Source: Flavobacterium luminosum (GTDB lineage: Bacteria > Bacteroidota > Bacteroidia > Flavobacteriales > Flavobacteriaceae). Taken from it: DNA of 64,000 nucleotides. Shown in pieces: positions 8,092 through 16,660 of the stretch; positions within the stretch are counted from its first letter, which is position 1; every line of letters starts with the position of its first letter. The notes below the pieces were generated by a model that worked only from the letters and a program-made list of their open reading frames with translations, was not told where the DNA came from and did no database searches. The stretch lies in the NCBI RefSeq assembly GCF_023635005.1, contig NZ_JAMLJM010000001.1, positions 1 through 64,000 of the forward strand. The letters run 5' to 3'. Made by a program: the position numbers and the translations under genes.

Positions 8092-9514
8092 TGTATTAAA
8101 AGGTGTAATCGCAAGTGGCATGATACTCATCATGCACTCTTGCGGTGTACCAAAAGTTACGACTCAAGAGAGCAAGGTGAAGCTACCTGCTACTTATACC
8201 AATTCATCAAATGGTGAGGCGAGTACTGGAAAAATAAAATGGAAAGATTTTTTCGAAGACCAATATTTGCAACAACTCATAGACTCTGCATTGGTAAACA
8301 ACAAAGAATTAAACATTTTGATGCAAAAAGTAACTATGGCTCAAAATGAAATTCAAACTAGAAAAGGGGAATATTTACCCACTTTAAACCTTAATGCTGG
8401 AGCTGACCTTGACAAAGTAGGAGAATTTACAAGAAATGGTGCCGTGGAAGAAAATCTTCCTATTAAAGAAGATACTAAATTTCCAGAGCCATTTACGAAC
8501 TACAAATTCGGACTTTACAGTACTTGGGAAATAGACGTATGGAAAAAGTTGCGCAATGCTAAAAAAGCAGCGGTAATGGAATACATGGCTTCCCAAGAAG
8601 GTAAAAACTATCTAGTGACCAATTTAGTGGCCGAAATCGCTGCATCCTATTACGAATTAGTTGCTCTGGATAATCAATTAAAAAATATTGAGCAAAATAT
8701 TGAAATTCAAAAGAATGCTCTACAAGTGGTAAAACTTTTAAAAGAATCGGCAAGAACAACGCAATTAGCCGTAAAACGTTTTGAAGCTGAAGTACAAAAA
8801 AATCAGAGTGAAATCTACAACATCAAACAAGAAATTGTGGTGGCTGAAAATAAAATTAACTTTTTAGTCGGTAGGACAGCCCAACCCGTGCTAAGAAGTG
8901 CTGATAATTTCATGAACACACAACCTAAAGTGATAAGTGTGGGGCTCCCTGCTGATTTGTTAGAAAACAGACCTGATATTAAAAAAGCCCAATTAGAATT
9001 AGAATCGGCAAAACTGAATGTCAAAGTAGCAAAAGCTAACTTTTATCCATCATTGGGTTTAAAAGCAGGTATAGGCTATGAAGCGTTCAAACCGCAATTT
9101 TTACTCAATTCGCCAGAATCATTATTGTATTCATTAGCGGGCGAGGCTTTGATGCCATTAATTAACAGAAATGGGATTAAAGCCCAATATAAAAACGCTT
9201 CGGCCAAACAAATTCAGGCAGTGTATGAATACGAACAAACCATTTTAAATGCCTATACCGAAGTCGTGAACCAATTATCCAATATTGATAATTTGGATCA
9301 ATCTTTCAAACTGAAGAACGACCAAGTGACGGCCCTGAATGAGTCCATTGTCATTGCCAATCAATTATTTCAATCGGCCAGAGCGGATTATATGGAGATT
9401 TTATTAACACAACGTGATGCTTTAGAAGCTAAAACCGCTTTAATAGACACCAAAGAAAAACAGTTCTTAGCGGTAATCCATTTATACAAAGCATTGGGAG
9501 GCGGTTGGAATTAA
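8078..9514 (+). CDS. RND efflux outer-membrane factor lipoprotein (NodT/OprM-like)
   Basis: A 478-aa TolC-type channel lipoprotein. ATG 8078 is chosen over the in-frame ATG at 8057 because it gives a clean lipoprotein signal (MNRNNVLKGVIASGMILIMHS-C22) while still overlapping the pump stop codon. Two homologous outer-membrane-efflux halves are visible: IDSALVNNKELNILMQKV and later LPADLLENRPDIKKAQLEL, the classic repeat-2 start. Long helices with ANFYPSLGLKAGIGYE complete the fold. It ends with YKALGGGWN, the typical C terminus of NodT-family proteins. It completes the tripartite operon and is followed by a terminator. Confidence 0.95.
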   Translation: MNRNNVLKGVIASGMILIMHSCGVPKVTTQESKVKLPATYTNSSNGEASTGKIKWKDFFEDQYLQQLIDSALVNNKELNILMQKVTMAQNEIQTRKGEYLPTLNLNAGADLDKVGEFTRNGAVEENLPIKEDTKFPEPFTNYKFGLYSTWEIDVWKKLRNAKKAAVMEYMASQEGKNYLVTNLVAEIAASYYELVALDNQLKNIEQNIEIQKNALQVVKLLKESARTTQLAVKRFEAEVQKNQSEIYNIKQEIVVAENKINFLVGRTAQPVLRSADNFMNTQPKVISVGLPADLLENRPDIKKAQLELESAKLNVKVAKANFYPSLGLKAGIGYEAFKPQFLLNSPESLLYSLAGEALMPLINRNGIKAQYKNASAKQIQAVYEYEQTILNAYTEVVNQLSNIDNLDQSFKLKNDQVTALNESIVIANQLFQSARADYMEILLTQRDALEAKTALIDTKEKQFLAVIHLYKALGGGWN

Positions 9515-9565
9515 ATCTAACAATATCTCAGGGTTAGTTTTTTTTATTTTTTTTTGTTTGAAAAG

Positions 9566-9589
9566 GGTTGTCTCGAAAATGAGACAACC
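9566..9589 (+). terminator. intrinsic terminator of the efflux operon
   Basis: GGTTGTCTC (9566-9574) pairs with GAGACAACC (9581-9589) around GAAAAT, followed by a T6 run. It lies 51 nt after the outer-membrane-factor stop codon. Confidence 0.85.
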
Positions 9590-9645
9590 TTTTTTCGTTG
9601 TACATTATAAAAAGCCTAAAAATATATAGGAGGAGTTCACAAAAC

Positions 9646-9912
9646 CTAATCGTTAATTTTAGTAATAGTATCCAATACTTTCAAGATAGATGGAATCCGA
9701 AAATCCCCATGCATATTTTGCAAATGAGTAACAGCCACAGCTCTTTCCATTCCTAGAACTGAAACATATAAAGGCTTATTACTATCACCTCGATACAAAG
9801 CCTCCACCGTTGACTTGTTACTATGAAATGTATTTTTAGCAACACCTATAACAGGGATTTTCTTTCCTAACAATTCCCATACATAACCGCCCAAACCATA
9901 GTGTAACGAATC
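9646..9912 (-). pseudogene. C-terminal remnant of endonuclease V (deoxyinosine 3'-endonuclease)
   Basis: About 88 codons similar to the C-terminal half of endonuclease V: YGLGGYVWELLGKKIPVIGV, then AKNTF, KPLYVSVLGM and NMHGDFRIPSILKVLD. The N-terminal catalytic half is missing. The longest in-frame start is a TTG at 9894, but homologous sequence continues upstream (DSLHYGL) to about 9912, where it stops at a GC-rich palindrome (9919-9941). The parent enzyme cleaves DNA near deoxyinosine; the N-terminal metal-binding residues are absent, so this copy should be dead. It looks like a decayed gene cut by repeat insertion or deletion at the left edge of an accessory region. Confidence 0.8.
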
Positions 9913-9918
9913 CCACTG

Positions 9919-9941
9919 CTGGCGCGAGCGTCTCGCTCGTA
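9919..9941. repeat. GC-rich palindromic repeat at the endonuclease V breakpoint
   Basis: CGAGCG (9925-9930) and CGCTCG (9934-9939) form a tight hairpin around TCT, inside GCTGGCGCGAGCGTCTCGC. It is much richer in G+C than its surroundings and resembles intergenic palindromes common in Bacteroidota (from memory). It abuts the truncated endonuclease V reading frame. Confidence 0.65.
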
Positions 9942-9989
9942 TAAAAATCAGTTCGTATCAATTTCTAAAGTAGGATCATTATCATTTCG

Positions 9990-10115
9990 ATAATTTGTGC
10001 ATTATTATATTTCCTACTCATAGATTAAATGTAGCTATTTTTTAATATATCCTAAAACTAAATGCTATTAAAATATTTTGTTTTACAAATTGGTAAAAGT
10101 AAGATCCTCACGCCA
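9990..10115 (+). repeat. diverged direct repeat, copy A
   Basis: The stretch from TAATTTGTGCATTATTATAT through CTACTCATAGATTAAATGTAG to AAGATCCTCACGCCAC matches 16519-16650 along its length in the same orientation. Differences are mostly substitutions and short indels, and the first 45 bp are best conserved. The two copies bracket the 10.5-16.4 kb gene block. No ORF is inside. Confidence 0.75.
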
Positions 10116-10504
10116 CTATGGCACAGAATGCAATGCTGCGCTAACGATATCGCTTAGATTTTGTTTACGCATATCTAGGCGATCAGGTTTTTTTCTTTAC
10201 TACTTTTCGGTATATTTATAAACGTCAGTAATAAAAAACCACCACTGACAGAAAGTCGGCAGAACGTTAGGCACAAGGTTGAAAAAAACCAACGCTCAAA
10301 ACAGGCACAAAAAAAAACAAAAGAGCCTGTGCTGCCAACGCGGACACCAAAATCAAACCACCCAAAACACTACGACCGACTTCCTCTTTTTGGGATTTTT
10401 TCCCCGTCAATTAACACTTCTTAACACTAAATAACACTCGTTAACAGTTTTTTAATTTTTATATGCTTTGTTTTGAAGCATTATTAATCACAAATATCTA
10501 ACCA
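10116..10504. other. noncoding region with a large imperfect inverted repeat
   Basis: 389 bp without a credible ORF between repeat copy A and the small exported protein. CGTTAGGCACA (10265-10275) is an imperfect inverted match of TGTGCTGCCAACG (10328-10340). Within it ACAGGC (10301-10306) pairs with GCCTGT (10325-10330) around an A-rich loop, and GGTT/AACC forms a smaller hairpin. The rest is AT-rich with CTTAACACTAAATAACACTC-like near repeats (10405-10445) just before the gene. It may include the promoter of the peptide gene, but no exact TAnnTTTG box is seen. Confidence 0.55.
10265..10340. repeat. imperfect inverted repeat, possible structured element
   Basis: Arms of 11 and 13 nt (GTTAGGCACA against TGTGCTGCCAAC) enclose a second 6-bp stem. 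The GTTAGGC/GCCAAC ends superficially recall integron attC sites, but the orientation and spacing are wrong for one. It is best regarded as an intergenic palindromic repeat. Confidence 0.45.
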
Positions 10505-10768
10505 ATGAAAAAATTAGTTTTTCTTTCAGTATTCGGACTAATGTCCGTTGGGGCTTTCGCCTCAAATGGGGAAGAAGCTCTAAAACTTCCTGAAGCCAAC
10601 GTAGAAACCATCGAAAACAGATTAGAAACTGTAGACTCAAAAACAGTAGATAGTGCTGTAAAAGCTCAAATTACAGTAAACTGTGAAGATGGCTCTTCTT
10701 ACATTGTAAGTTGTGACACTTGCACCACTTCTCAGCTTATAAATATTGCAATAGCTTTGTGTAGCTAA
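10505..10768 (+). CDS. small exported four-cysteine peptide, unknown function
   Basis: An 87-aa protein with a signal peptide (MKKLVFLSVFGLMSVGAFA, cleavage after A19), an acidic spacer (residues 20-55, with NVETIENRLETVDS) and a short C-terminal core holding four cysteines: C60, C70, C73 (C-D-T-C) and C86, the second-last residue. After export the cysteines could form two disulphides. No maturation enzyme is nearby. It has its own strong terminator (10778-10802), so it may be expressed alone, 64 nt upstream of the GLPGLI gene. I know no family for certain; the layout recalls small Bacteroidota NVEALA-type exported peptides, but the motif itself is absent. Confidence 0.75.
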   Translation: MKKLVFLSVFGLMSVGAFASNGEEALKLPEANVETIENRLETVDSKTVDSAVKAQITVNCEDGSSYIVSCDTCTTSQLINIAIALCS

Positions 10769-10777
10769 AACTACATA

Positions 10778-10802
10778 CCCGTCTCGGCTTTACCGAGACG
10801 GG
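10778..10802 (+). terminator. strong intrinsic terminator after the peptide gene
   Basis: CCCGTCTCGG (10778-10787) pairs perfectly with CCGAGACGGG (10793-10802) around CTTTA, followed by TTTTATT. It sits between the peptide gene and the GLPGLI gene, so the peptide mRNA is probably made in excess of the downstream genes. Confidence 0.9.
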
Positions 10803-10832
10803 TTTTATTAAATTAAAAACAATTACGACACT

Positions 10833-11627
10833 ATGAGATTTTTGATAATTTTCTACTTTTTTGCTTCAATTTCAGTTTGTAATGCCCAAAGTCAGGGCAT
10901 TGTTTATTATGGGCATATAGAAAGTCCCGGCAAAGGCGGTCCAGCAGGACTTGATTTCAACGCTTATTTAGCTTTTAACAAAGAAGCATCTTACTATGTA
11001 ACGGCCAAAGATTCGCTTGAAAACCAATCTGAATTGGAAAAACAACAAACTAAAGAAGTAAACGGAAAAACCGAAATTTATCTGGGTAAACACACTTTAC
11101 CACAAGGCAAACAAGTGTACTACAATCGGCAAAAAGACAGCCTTTGGTGGAATAAAAAATATAAGGAACCCGTTTACGGACGTGAAAAAAGAGAAAAAAT
11201 AAACTGGAAACTAGAAACTGAAACTAAAACTTTTGGTGGACTTACCTGCCATAAAGCCACAGGATTTTTCAGGGGGAAAACCTATACGGCTTGGTATACA
11301 AAAAAAATACCATTGCCCTACGGGCCGTGGAAACTTCAAGGGCTTCCGGGACTAATTCTTGAAGCCTACGACGAGAAAAAGGAAATGTACCTTTATTTTA
11401 AATCGGTTGAATATCCTACTCAACTCAATTTAACAGTGGGGTCAATCGTTAAACCCAAAGAAGATCATAAATACAATTGGATTTCAATTGACGAATATAA
11501 AGAACTGCTTGAAAAAATAGTGGAAAAGAACAAAACCAAAGCTATATTGATTGCCAAACAAATTGGGAGCAATGTAGAGGTAAATTCAGGTGGTGTTGAG
11601 ACGCTTAGCGTAGAGTTGTTTAACTAA
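10833..11627 (+). CDS. GLPGLI family exported protein
   Basis: A 264-aa protein of the Bacteroidota-specific GLPGLI family, named for the motif seen here in LQGLPGLILEAYD (about residues 168-180). A signal peptide (MRFLIIFYFFASISVCNAQ) directs export. AWYTKKIPLPYGPWK just before the motif is also typical. The function of the family is not established; members commonly sit beside TonB-receptor-like proteins, as here, with the next gene 69 nt downstream. No enzyme motifs are visible. Start and length fit the family. Confidence 0.9.
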   Translation: MRFLIIFYFFASISVCNAQSQGIVYYGHIESPGKGGPAGLDFNAYLAFNKEASYYVTAKDSLENQSELEKQQTKEVNGKTEIYLGKHTLPQGKQVYYNRQKDSLWWNKKYKEPVYGREKREKINWKLETETKTFGGLTCHKATGFFRGKTYTAWYTKKIPLPYGPWKLQGLPGLILEAYDEKKEMYLYFKSVEYPTQLNLTVGSIVKPKEDHKYNWISIDEYKELLEKIVEKNKTKAILIAKQIGSNVEVNSGGVETLSVELFN

Positions 11628-11696
11628 TTTTTAAATTATTTTAGATTGGTCAAAAACCCCATATAAGAGTGAGGCCTCATTTTTTACAGCTACTTT

Positions 11697-14309
11697 ATGA
11701 AATCCATTTTGCTCCTTATTTTTCTTTTTATATCGGCCGGCAATTATGCTCAAACTATTGCTGTTTCGGGCTTAACAACCAATAACCAACTGCAACCGAT
11801 TGAAAGTGTTGTTGTAATAGCCAAAAGCGAAGAAAATGAAGCATTGGGTTACAGCTACAGCAATGAAAAAGGATTTTATAAAATAGAATTTGAATTGGGC
11901 AATAGGCGATCGTTTTTGCTTGAAGTTTCAAGCTTAGGATATGCTACCATTGAAAGGAAAGTTAGCGTTGAGGACCAAACTACCACCTACAATATCAACT
12001 TTAAAATGGAAGAACAGACAAAATACCTGAAAGAAGTTGTTGTAAAAGCGCATCAAAAAATTAAAGTAAATGCCGACACTACTTTTATTCGGGTTTCGCA
12101 ATACACCACCAAAACCGAGCAAACAGTTGAAGATGTGCTGAAACGGTTGCCCGGAATAGAGGTTTTACCTGATGGCAGTATAAAAGCTCACGGAAAACCT
12201 ATTGAAAATCTTTTGGTAGAAGGAGAAAACATATTGGATAAAAACTATAAAATCCTTTCCAAAAATTTAGATGCAAAAACACTGGAGGAAGTCCAAATTT
12301 TGGACAACTACGAAGAAAATCCCATTTTCAAGAGTCTTTCCAATTCAGAAAAAGTAGCCATAAATCTAAAGTTGAAAAGTGATTTTAAAAACATCTGGTT
12401 TGGGAATGTTTCAGTGGGCTACGGACTTGAAAACCGCTACCAATCTGCATTAACTTTGGGCTTGTTGAAAAAACGTATAAAGTTATTGGAGTTCAGCAAC
12501 ATAAACAATACGGGGAACAAGGCGACCAACTTCTTACAAAACGAGAATATTGTGATTGATTTATCGCAAATGTTTCAAAAAATAGAGAAAAAGCCTTTTT
12601 CAATTTTTTCAATAGATAAACAAGAAGAAAACGTTTTCAATTCCCGAAGTATTTTCAATACATCAATGCTTCATTCACTTGGGTTATCTTCAAAAGTAAA
12701 CGACAAATTGACTGTTAGGGGGTCTGCAAGCTTCATTTCGGACAAAACAGAACAAGATTATCAAGCCATAACCCAATACATTACAGGGGGAAACACCACA
12801 ACTTTTTCGGAAATAAGCAATTACGAAAACAAGAACAGGATTGGTGCTACGGAATTGGAACTTAAATACGCTCCAAACGCTAAAAATTACATTGTAAATA
12901 CTACGAAATACAACCGAAATCCTCATAATACAATCAATGGCATAATGTTGAGCAATGTGGACGTTTCACAAGAAAACGATGCTTTCTCAGAAACGTTTTA
13001 TAACCATTTGGAACACACACACCTTTTAACAAACAACTCCACATTGTACAACTACTTGTATGCTGGATATGGTATTTCGCACGAAAATGCCGAAATATCA
13101 CATCCTTTATTGAACGATTTGTTGGAAACGGAAAACATAGAGCCGTTTTTTCAAGATGTCAATAACAAATTCAATTATTACGGCCTGCAAAGTACAATGC
13201 TAACCAAGCGGAACAAATGGGAAAACCAACTGAAATTTCACGCCCATTTTGAAAATGAAAATGCATCGAGCCGGCTTTTTACAGAAAATGAAAATAGCTT
13301 TGACGACTATATGAATAATTTGAAAATCGACAACAATTTTCTCTCGATTTCAGAAGCATTAAAATTAAAACTGAAACAGAACAATTATATAAAAGGAAGC
13401 CTTACGTTCACACAAAATTGGTTCAACAATAATGATTATTTACTGAAAAACGCTTCGCTTACGTTTAGGCAAAAACTGAATGATATAGGTGTAATTAGAT
13501 TAAGCTATAACTATAAAGAAGATTTACCCAAAACCCAAATGCTCTTATCGGGTTTTGCATTAAACTCATACCAAGATTTTGTAAGCGGTACAAATGAGAT
13601 AGTAAAACTGAAAAACTCTGTTTTATCATTTAATTACAGTCTTTATAACGATGTTAAAGGGTTTTCCATAAACAGTTCTGTGCTTCATACTATTACCCAT
13701 TCGGGCTATGCACCAAACACTTACACTAACAGCAATTTTATTTTTAACGGTTTAATGTCATACGCAGGAGGAGAAAATACGCTGGCCAATGCAAGCCTGA
13801 CCAACTATTTCAGTACGTTGAAAATAGCCACCAAATGGGAAACCGACCAAAGTTTTATTCAGTCGCCCTTTTCGGTCAATAAATCTGAAATTACCAATCT
13901 TAAAAACTACTCGGGAAGCTATGCTTTTTCTGCAAGTTCTTACTTTAAAAAATGGTTTAATTTTTCTGGTGGTGTTTCGTATCGTTTTTCATCTTCAAAA
14001 GTGGAAGGCAATTTGAATTCTTTTGAAGCCAAAAAAGCTTTTTTGGATTTCAACTTAAAAATTTCGGAATCGTTAAAAGCTACCGTAAACAACGAATATT
14101 ACATACTGGACAACGAGAATTACACTTTTTTAAATGCAACTATTAACTACGAACCCAAAAAGAGCAGGTGGTCTGGAACGCTTTATTTCAACAACCTTTT
14201 AAATGAAGAAGAATACCTTGTTCAGCAAATCAATACTTTTACATCTTATGAAAAGCGTATAAAACTAATGCCTGCTTATGTGCTTTTCAATATAAAATAC
14301 AGGTTCTAA
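11697..14309 (+). CDS. TonB-dependent receptor-like outer-membrane protein with carboxypeptidase-regulatory-like N domain
   Basis: An 870-aa outer-membrane protein. Signal peptide MKSILLLIFLFISAGNYAQ; a carboxypeptidase regulatory-like beta-sandwich (about 22-110: YSNEKGFYKIEF, SLGYATIERKV); a plug-like domain (about 130-240: VEDVLKRLPGIEVLPDGSIK, NLLVEGENILDKNYKILSKN); then a long beta-barrel ending in aromatic VLFNIKYRF, the expected terminal strand signature. No clear TonB box is seen, so energy coupling is uncertain. It pairs with the upstream GLPGLI gene. Its 3' end converges on the two-component system, leaving 9 nt between stop codons. Confidence 0.88.
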   Translation: MKSILLLIFLFISAGNYAQTIAVSGLTTNNQLQPIESVVVIAKSEENEALGYSYSNEKGFYKIEFELGNRRSFLLEVSSLGYATIERKVSVEDQTTTYNINFKMEEQTKYLKEVVVKAHQKIKVNADTTFIRVSQYTTKTEQTVEDVLKRLPGIEVLPDGSIKAHGKPIENLLVEGENILDKNYKILSKNLDAKTLEEVQILDNYEENPIFKSLSNSEKVAINLKLKSDFKNIWFGNVSVGYGLENRYQSALTLGLLKKRIKLLEFSNINNTGNKATNFLQNENIVIDLSQMFQKIEKKPFSIFSIDKQEENVFNSRSIFNTSMLHSLGLSSKVNDKLTVRGSASFISDKTEQDYQAITQYITGGNTTTFSEISNYENKNRIGATELELKYAPNAKNYIVNTTKYNRNPHNTINGIMLSNVDVSQENDAFSETFYNHLEHTHLLTNNSTLYNYLYAGYGISHENAEISHPLLNDLLETENIEPFFQDVNNKFNYYGLQSTMLTKRNKWENQLKFHAHFENENASSRLFTENENSFDDYMNNLKIDNNFLSISEALKLKLKQNNYIKGSLTFTQNWFNNNDYLLKNASLTFRQKLNDIGVIRLSYNYKEDLPKTQMLLSGFALNSYQDFVSGTNEIVKLKNSVLSFNYSLYNDVKGFSINSSVLHTITHSGYAPNTYTNSNFIFNGLMSYAGGENTLANASLTNYFSTLKIATKWETDQSFIQSPFSVNKSEITNLKNYSGSYAFSASSYFKKWFNFSGGVSYRFSSSKVEGNLNSFEAKKAFLDFNLKISESLKATVNNEYYILDNENYTFLNATINYEPKKSRWSGTLYFNNLLNEEEYLVQQINTFTSYEKRIKLMPAYVLFNIKYRF

Positions 14310-14318
14310 TTTTGTTAA

Positions 14319-15002
14319 TTACACAACCAATTTATAGCCTACACCCCTTACATTTAGTATTTTAATGGATTTGTCTTTGGATAATCGTTTTCGTAATTTA
14401 CTGATGAACACGTCCATACTTCTGGCCGAATAAAAATCGCTGTTGCCCCACAATTGAGCCAAAACTACATTTCGGTCTATCGTATCGTTTTTATGCCGGG
14501 CCAAGTACAACAACAACTGACTTTCCCTACTGGTAAGGGTTTCTTTTTTTTCTTCTCTATATTGAAGGGTTTGGTTTTTTGGACTGAACATGTAATGACC
14601 AATTAAAATGTCATTGTTTTTATTGGGTGTTTTTCGATTATTCAACAGGTTTTTTATGCGAACGATAAGTTCTTCAATGCTGAAAGGTTTTTTCAAGTAA
14701 TCGTTGCCACCGGTATTAAAGCCCATTACCACATCGTGGGGTTGCGATTTTGCGGTAAGGAAAATAATAGGCGTATCATCATCGTTTTTCCTAATTTGTT
14801 GTGCTAAGGTAAAACCATCCTTTTTGGGCATCATAACATCAAGCACTAAGACGTCGGGTTGGTTGGCTTGGTACAATTCAAAGGCTTCTTCCCCATTGTG
14901 GCAAAGTTGTACAACAAAATCGCGGGTTTCAAGGCTTTCTTTCAAGATTTGCCCTAGAGCGGTTTCGTCTTCTGCCAACAATATGTGTGTTTTTTTATTC
15001 AT
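14319..15002 (-). CDS. DNA-binding response regulator, OmpR/PhoB family
   Basis: A 227-aa response regulator. The receiver domain (about 1-120) keeps the acidic pair near the start (LLAEDET), the phospho-acceptor aspartate in VLVLDVMMPKKDG (about residue 54), and the switch/Lys motif FLTAKS. The C-terminal winged helix (about 130-227) shows LTSRESQLLLYLARH and VFISKLRKRLSKD, typical of OmpR-type DNA-binding domains. It starts inside the end of the kinase gene (8-nt overlap), so the two are translationally coupled. The convergent peptide/GLPGLI/outer-membrane genes are its likely targets by position only. Confidence 0.95.
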   Translation of the reverse strand: MNKKTHILLAEDETALGQILKESLETRDFVVQLCHNGEEAFELYQANQPDVLVLDVMMPKKDGFTLAQQIRKNDDDTPIIFLTAKSQPHDVVMGFNTGGNDYLKKPFSIEELIVRIKNLLNNRKTPNKNNDILIGHYMFSPKNQTLQYREEKKETLTSRESQLLLYLARHKNDTIDRNVVLAQLWGNSDFYSARSMDVFISKLRKRLSKDKSIKILNVRGVGYKLVV

Positions 15003-16368
15003 TAGGTATTGAAATAGTAAAAGTTGTGGCGTTGTTTTTTAAAGATACTTTTGAGGTACCGCGATGTTTTTCAGCTATTTTCTTCACGTGATATAAACCA
15101 ATTCCAGTACCTTTAACATCGTGGATATTGCCCTGTGGCACACGATAAAATTTTTCAAAAACTTTTGTTGCTTGTTCTTTGTTTAGGCTATTTCCGTTGT
15201 CGGATACAGAAATAGAAAAAGTTTCTTTGTTTTCAACCGAAATTTCTATTTGGTCACCACCATATTTTAAAGCATTGTCCAGCAAAGCACCAAAAGCATT
15301 CTCCAAATGAAACGGGTCAATAAAAGCTTCCTTTTTAGAATTATCATAAAAATGTAAGACGATGTTTTTTTCAGCGGAATTTAACTTATAATTTTCAACA
15401 ATGGCAGTTGCCCAATCTTTTACATCGATAGTTTGCCTGTTTAGCACCCAATTGTTGGTATCCAAAAGGGCTGTATCCATAAGCTTATCTACCATTTTGC
15501 CAAGTTTTTCCAATTGCTGGTTGGAATAATCCAAATACCTATTGGTTTTTTCAATGTCATTATTTGCATTGAAATTCCGAATACTTTCCAATGCCGCCCC
15601 AATGGTAGAAATTGGCGTTTTAAACTCGTGGGTAATATTGCTAATCAAATCATTTTTTATTTCTGCAAGCTGTTTTTGTTTTTTCATTATCCAAAGCATA
15701 TAAAACAACGCAAAAAGGATAGCAATCGTTAATAAAAGTGAAAGAAAAACACTTAACAAACTCTTTTTAAGTATGATTACTACTGCATCTGGAAATTGTA
15801 GTTCAATGCGCTCGCCTGTTTTTAAATAAGTGGATTTTCCATTTATAGAAAAGTGTTTTGAAAATGAAGTTCCTTTGTTCGCAGTTGCAAAAAGCGAGTC
15901 TTTTTTATAATAATTAAGCGTGTAGGGAATAGCATACCCTTTTCTGTTCAGTTCGCCATCTAAAAGTGTCTTCAGTTTTTTAAAATTGATGGAATCTTTA
16001 GTAACAGATATGTAGATGTCTTTTATTTCATCTATCATTTTAAGGCTATCGGACAGTTTATTTACATTTATTTCATTGATACTTTCCGGACGGATTTTAT
16101 CAATAATTTTTTTGGGGTTATTTCCCGTTACATTTATTATACTCGATTCGGTTACAAGCCCTTTTTTAGCTTTAACAGAAATCGAGCTTTCTTTTGTGAA
16201 TGCTACAAAATAATTATCAAGGGCAACATCTAAAGCCTGTTGAATCTCACTTTTGAAACCCGCACTGTTTTTTTGGTACTCAGAATATCCCCAAAACAAT
16301 TGCATTGCTATTGTGATAATAACAACAATGGTCAATAAATAAGGGATTCTGCGATAAAGTTTTTCCAT
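14995..16368 (-). CDS. sensor histidine kinase of the neighbouring response regulator
   Basis: A 457-aa membrane kinase. TM1 lies at about 10-28 (YLLTIVVIITIAMQLFWGY), a periplasmic sensor region of about 170 residues follows, and TM2 is near 205-225 (LLSVFLSLLLTIAILFALFY). The H-box ISNITHEFKTPIS carries the phosphorylated histidine; the ATPase part has LLDNALKYGG (N box), VSDNGNSL (G1) and GTGIGLYHVKK (G2). The architecture resembles Bacteroidota RprX-type kinases. It lies upstream of and overlaps the response regulator. The sensor region has no recognisable ligand domain. Confidence 0.95.
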   Translation of the reverse strand: MEKLYRRIPYLLTIVVIITIAMQLFWGYSEYQKNSAGFKSEIQQALDVALDNYFVAFTKESSISVKAKKGLVTESSIINVTGNNPKKIIDKIRPESINEINVNKLSDSLKMIDEIKDIYISVTKDSINFKKLKTLLDGELNRKGYAIPYTLNYYKKDSLFATANKGTSFSKHFSINGKSTYLKTGERIELQFPDAVVIILKKSLLSVFLSLLLTIAILFALFYMLWIMKKQKQLAEIKNDLISNITHEFKTPISTIGAALESIRNFNANNDIEKTNRYLDYSNQQLEKLGKMVDKLMDTALLDTNNWVLNRQTIDVKDWATAIVENYKLNSAEKNIVLHFYDNSKKEAFIDPFHLENAFGALLDNALKYGGDQIEISVENKETFSISVSDNGNSLNKEQATKVFEKFYRVPQGNIHDVKGTGIGLYHVKKIAEKHRGTSKVSLKNNATTFTISIPNE

Positions 16369-16518
16369 AAACCTTTCAAAGATAGTGAATTCCTGATTTT
16401 TGCAAAAGGTATCCTGAACAACCTATGGATATTGTGAGAGCAAACTACCGCAAGCACATTGTTTTTTCCTAGCACATCCCCTCGCTGTCGCGCGAAAGGA
16501 TTCGCATGGGAGCGGGTG

Positions 16519-16650
16519 ATAATTTTATGCATTACTATATTCCCTACTCATAAATTAAATGTAGTAGTTTTTAATATGTTTTGAAATTAAATTCTATTAT
16601 TAAAATATTTTTTTATTCCAATTGACACAAGCAAGATGCTCGTGCCAACT
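16519..16650 (+). repeat. diverged direct repeat, copy B
   Basis: The stretch from TAATTTTATGCATTACTATA through CTACTCATAAATTAAATGTAG to CAAGATGCTCGTGCCAAC matches 9990-10115 in the same orientation. The CAAGATGCTCGTGCC end can form a weak hairpin. It lies just outside the start of the histidine kinase gene and closes the accessory block that opens at copy A. Nothing coding was found between 16369 and 16660. Confidence 0.75.
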
Positions 16651-16660
16651 GGGATAACAA

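Noticed and set aside
10265..10340. Integron attC site
   Set aside because: GTTAGGC precedes GCCAAC here, the reverse of an attC, and there is no integrase or cassette array.
14319..16368. Two-component genes as an independent unit unrelated to the peptide block
   Set aside because: Cannot be excluded, but they lie inside the same pair of repeats and converge with the receptor gene, so I kept them in the block while marking the link as inference.
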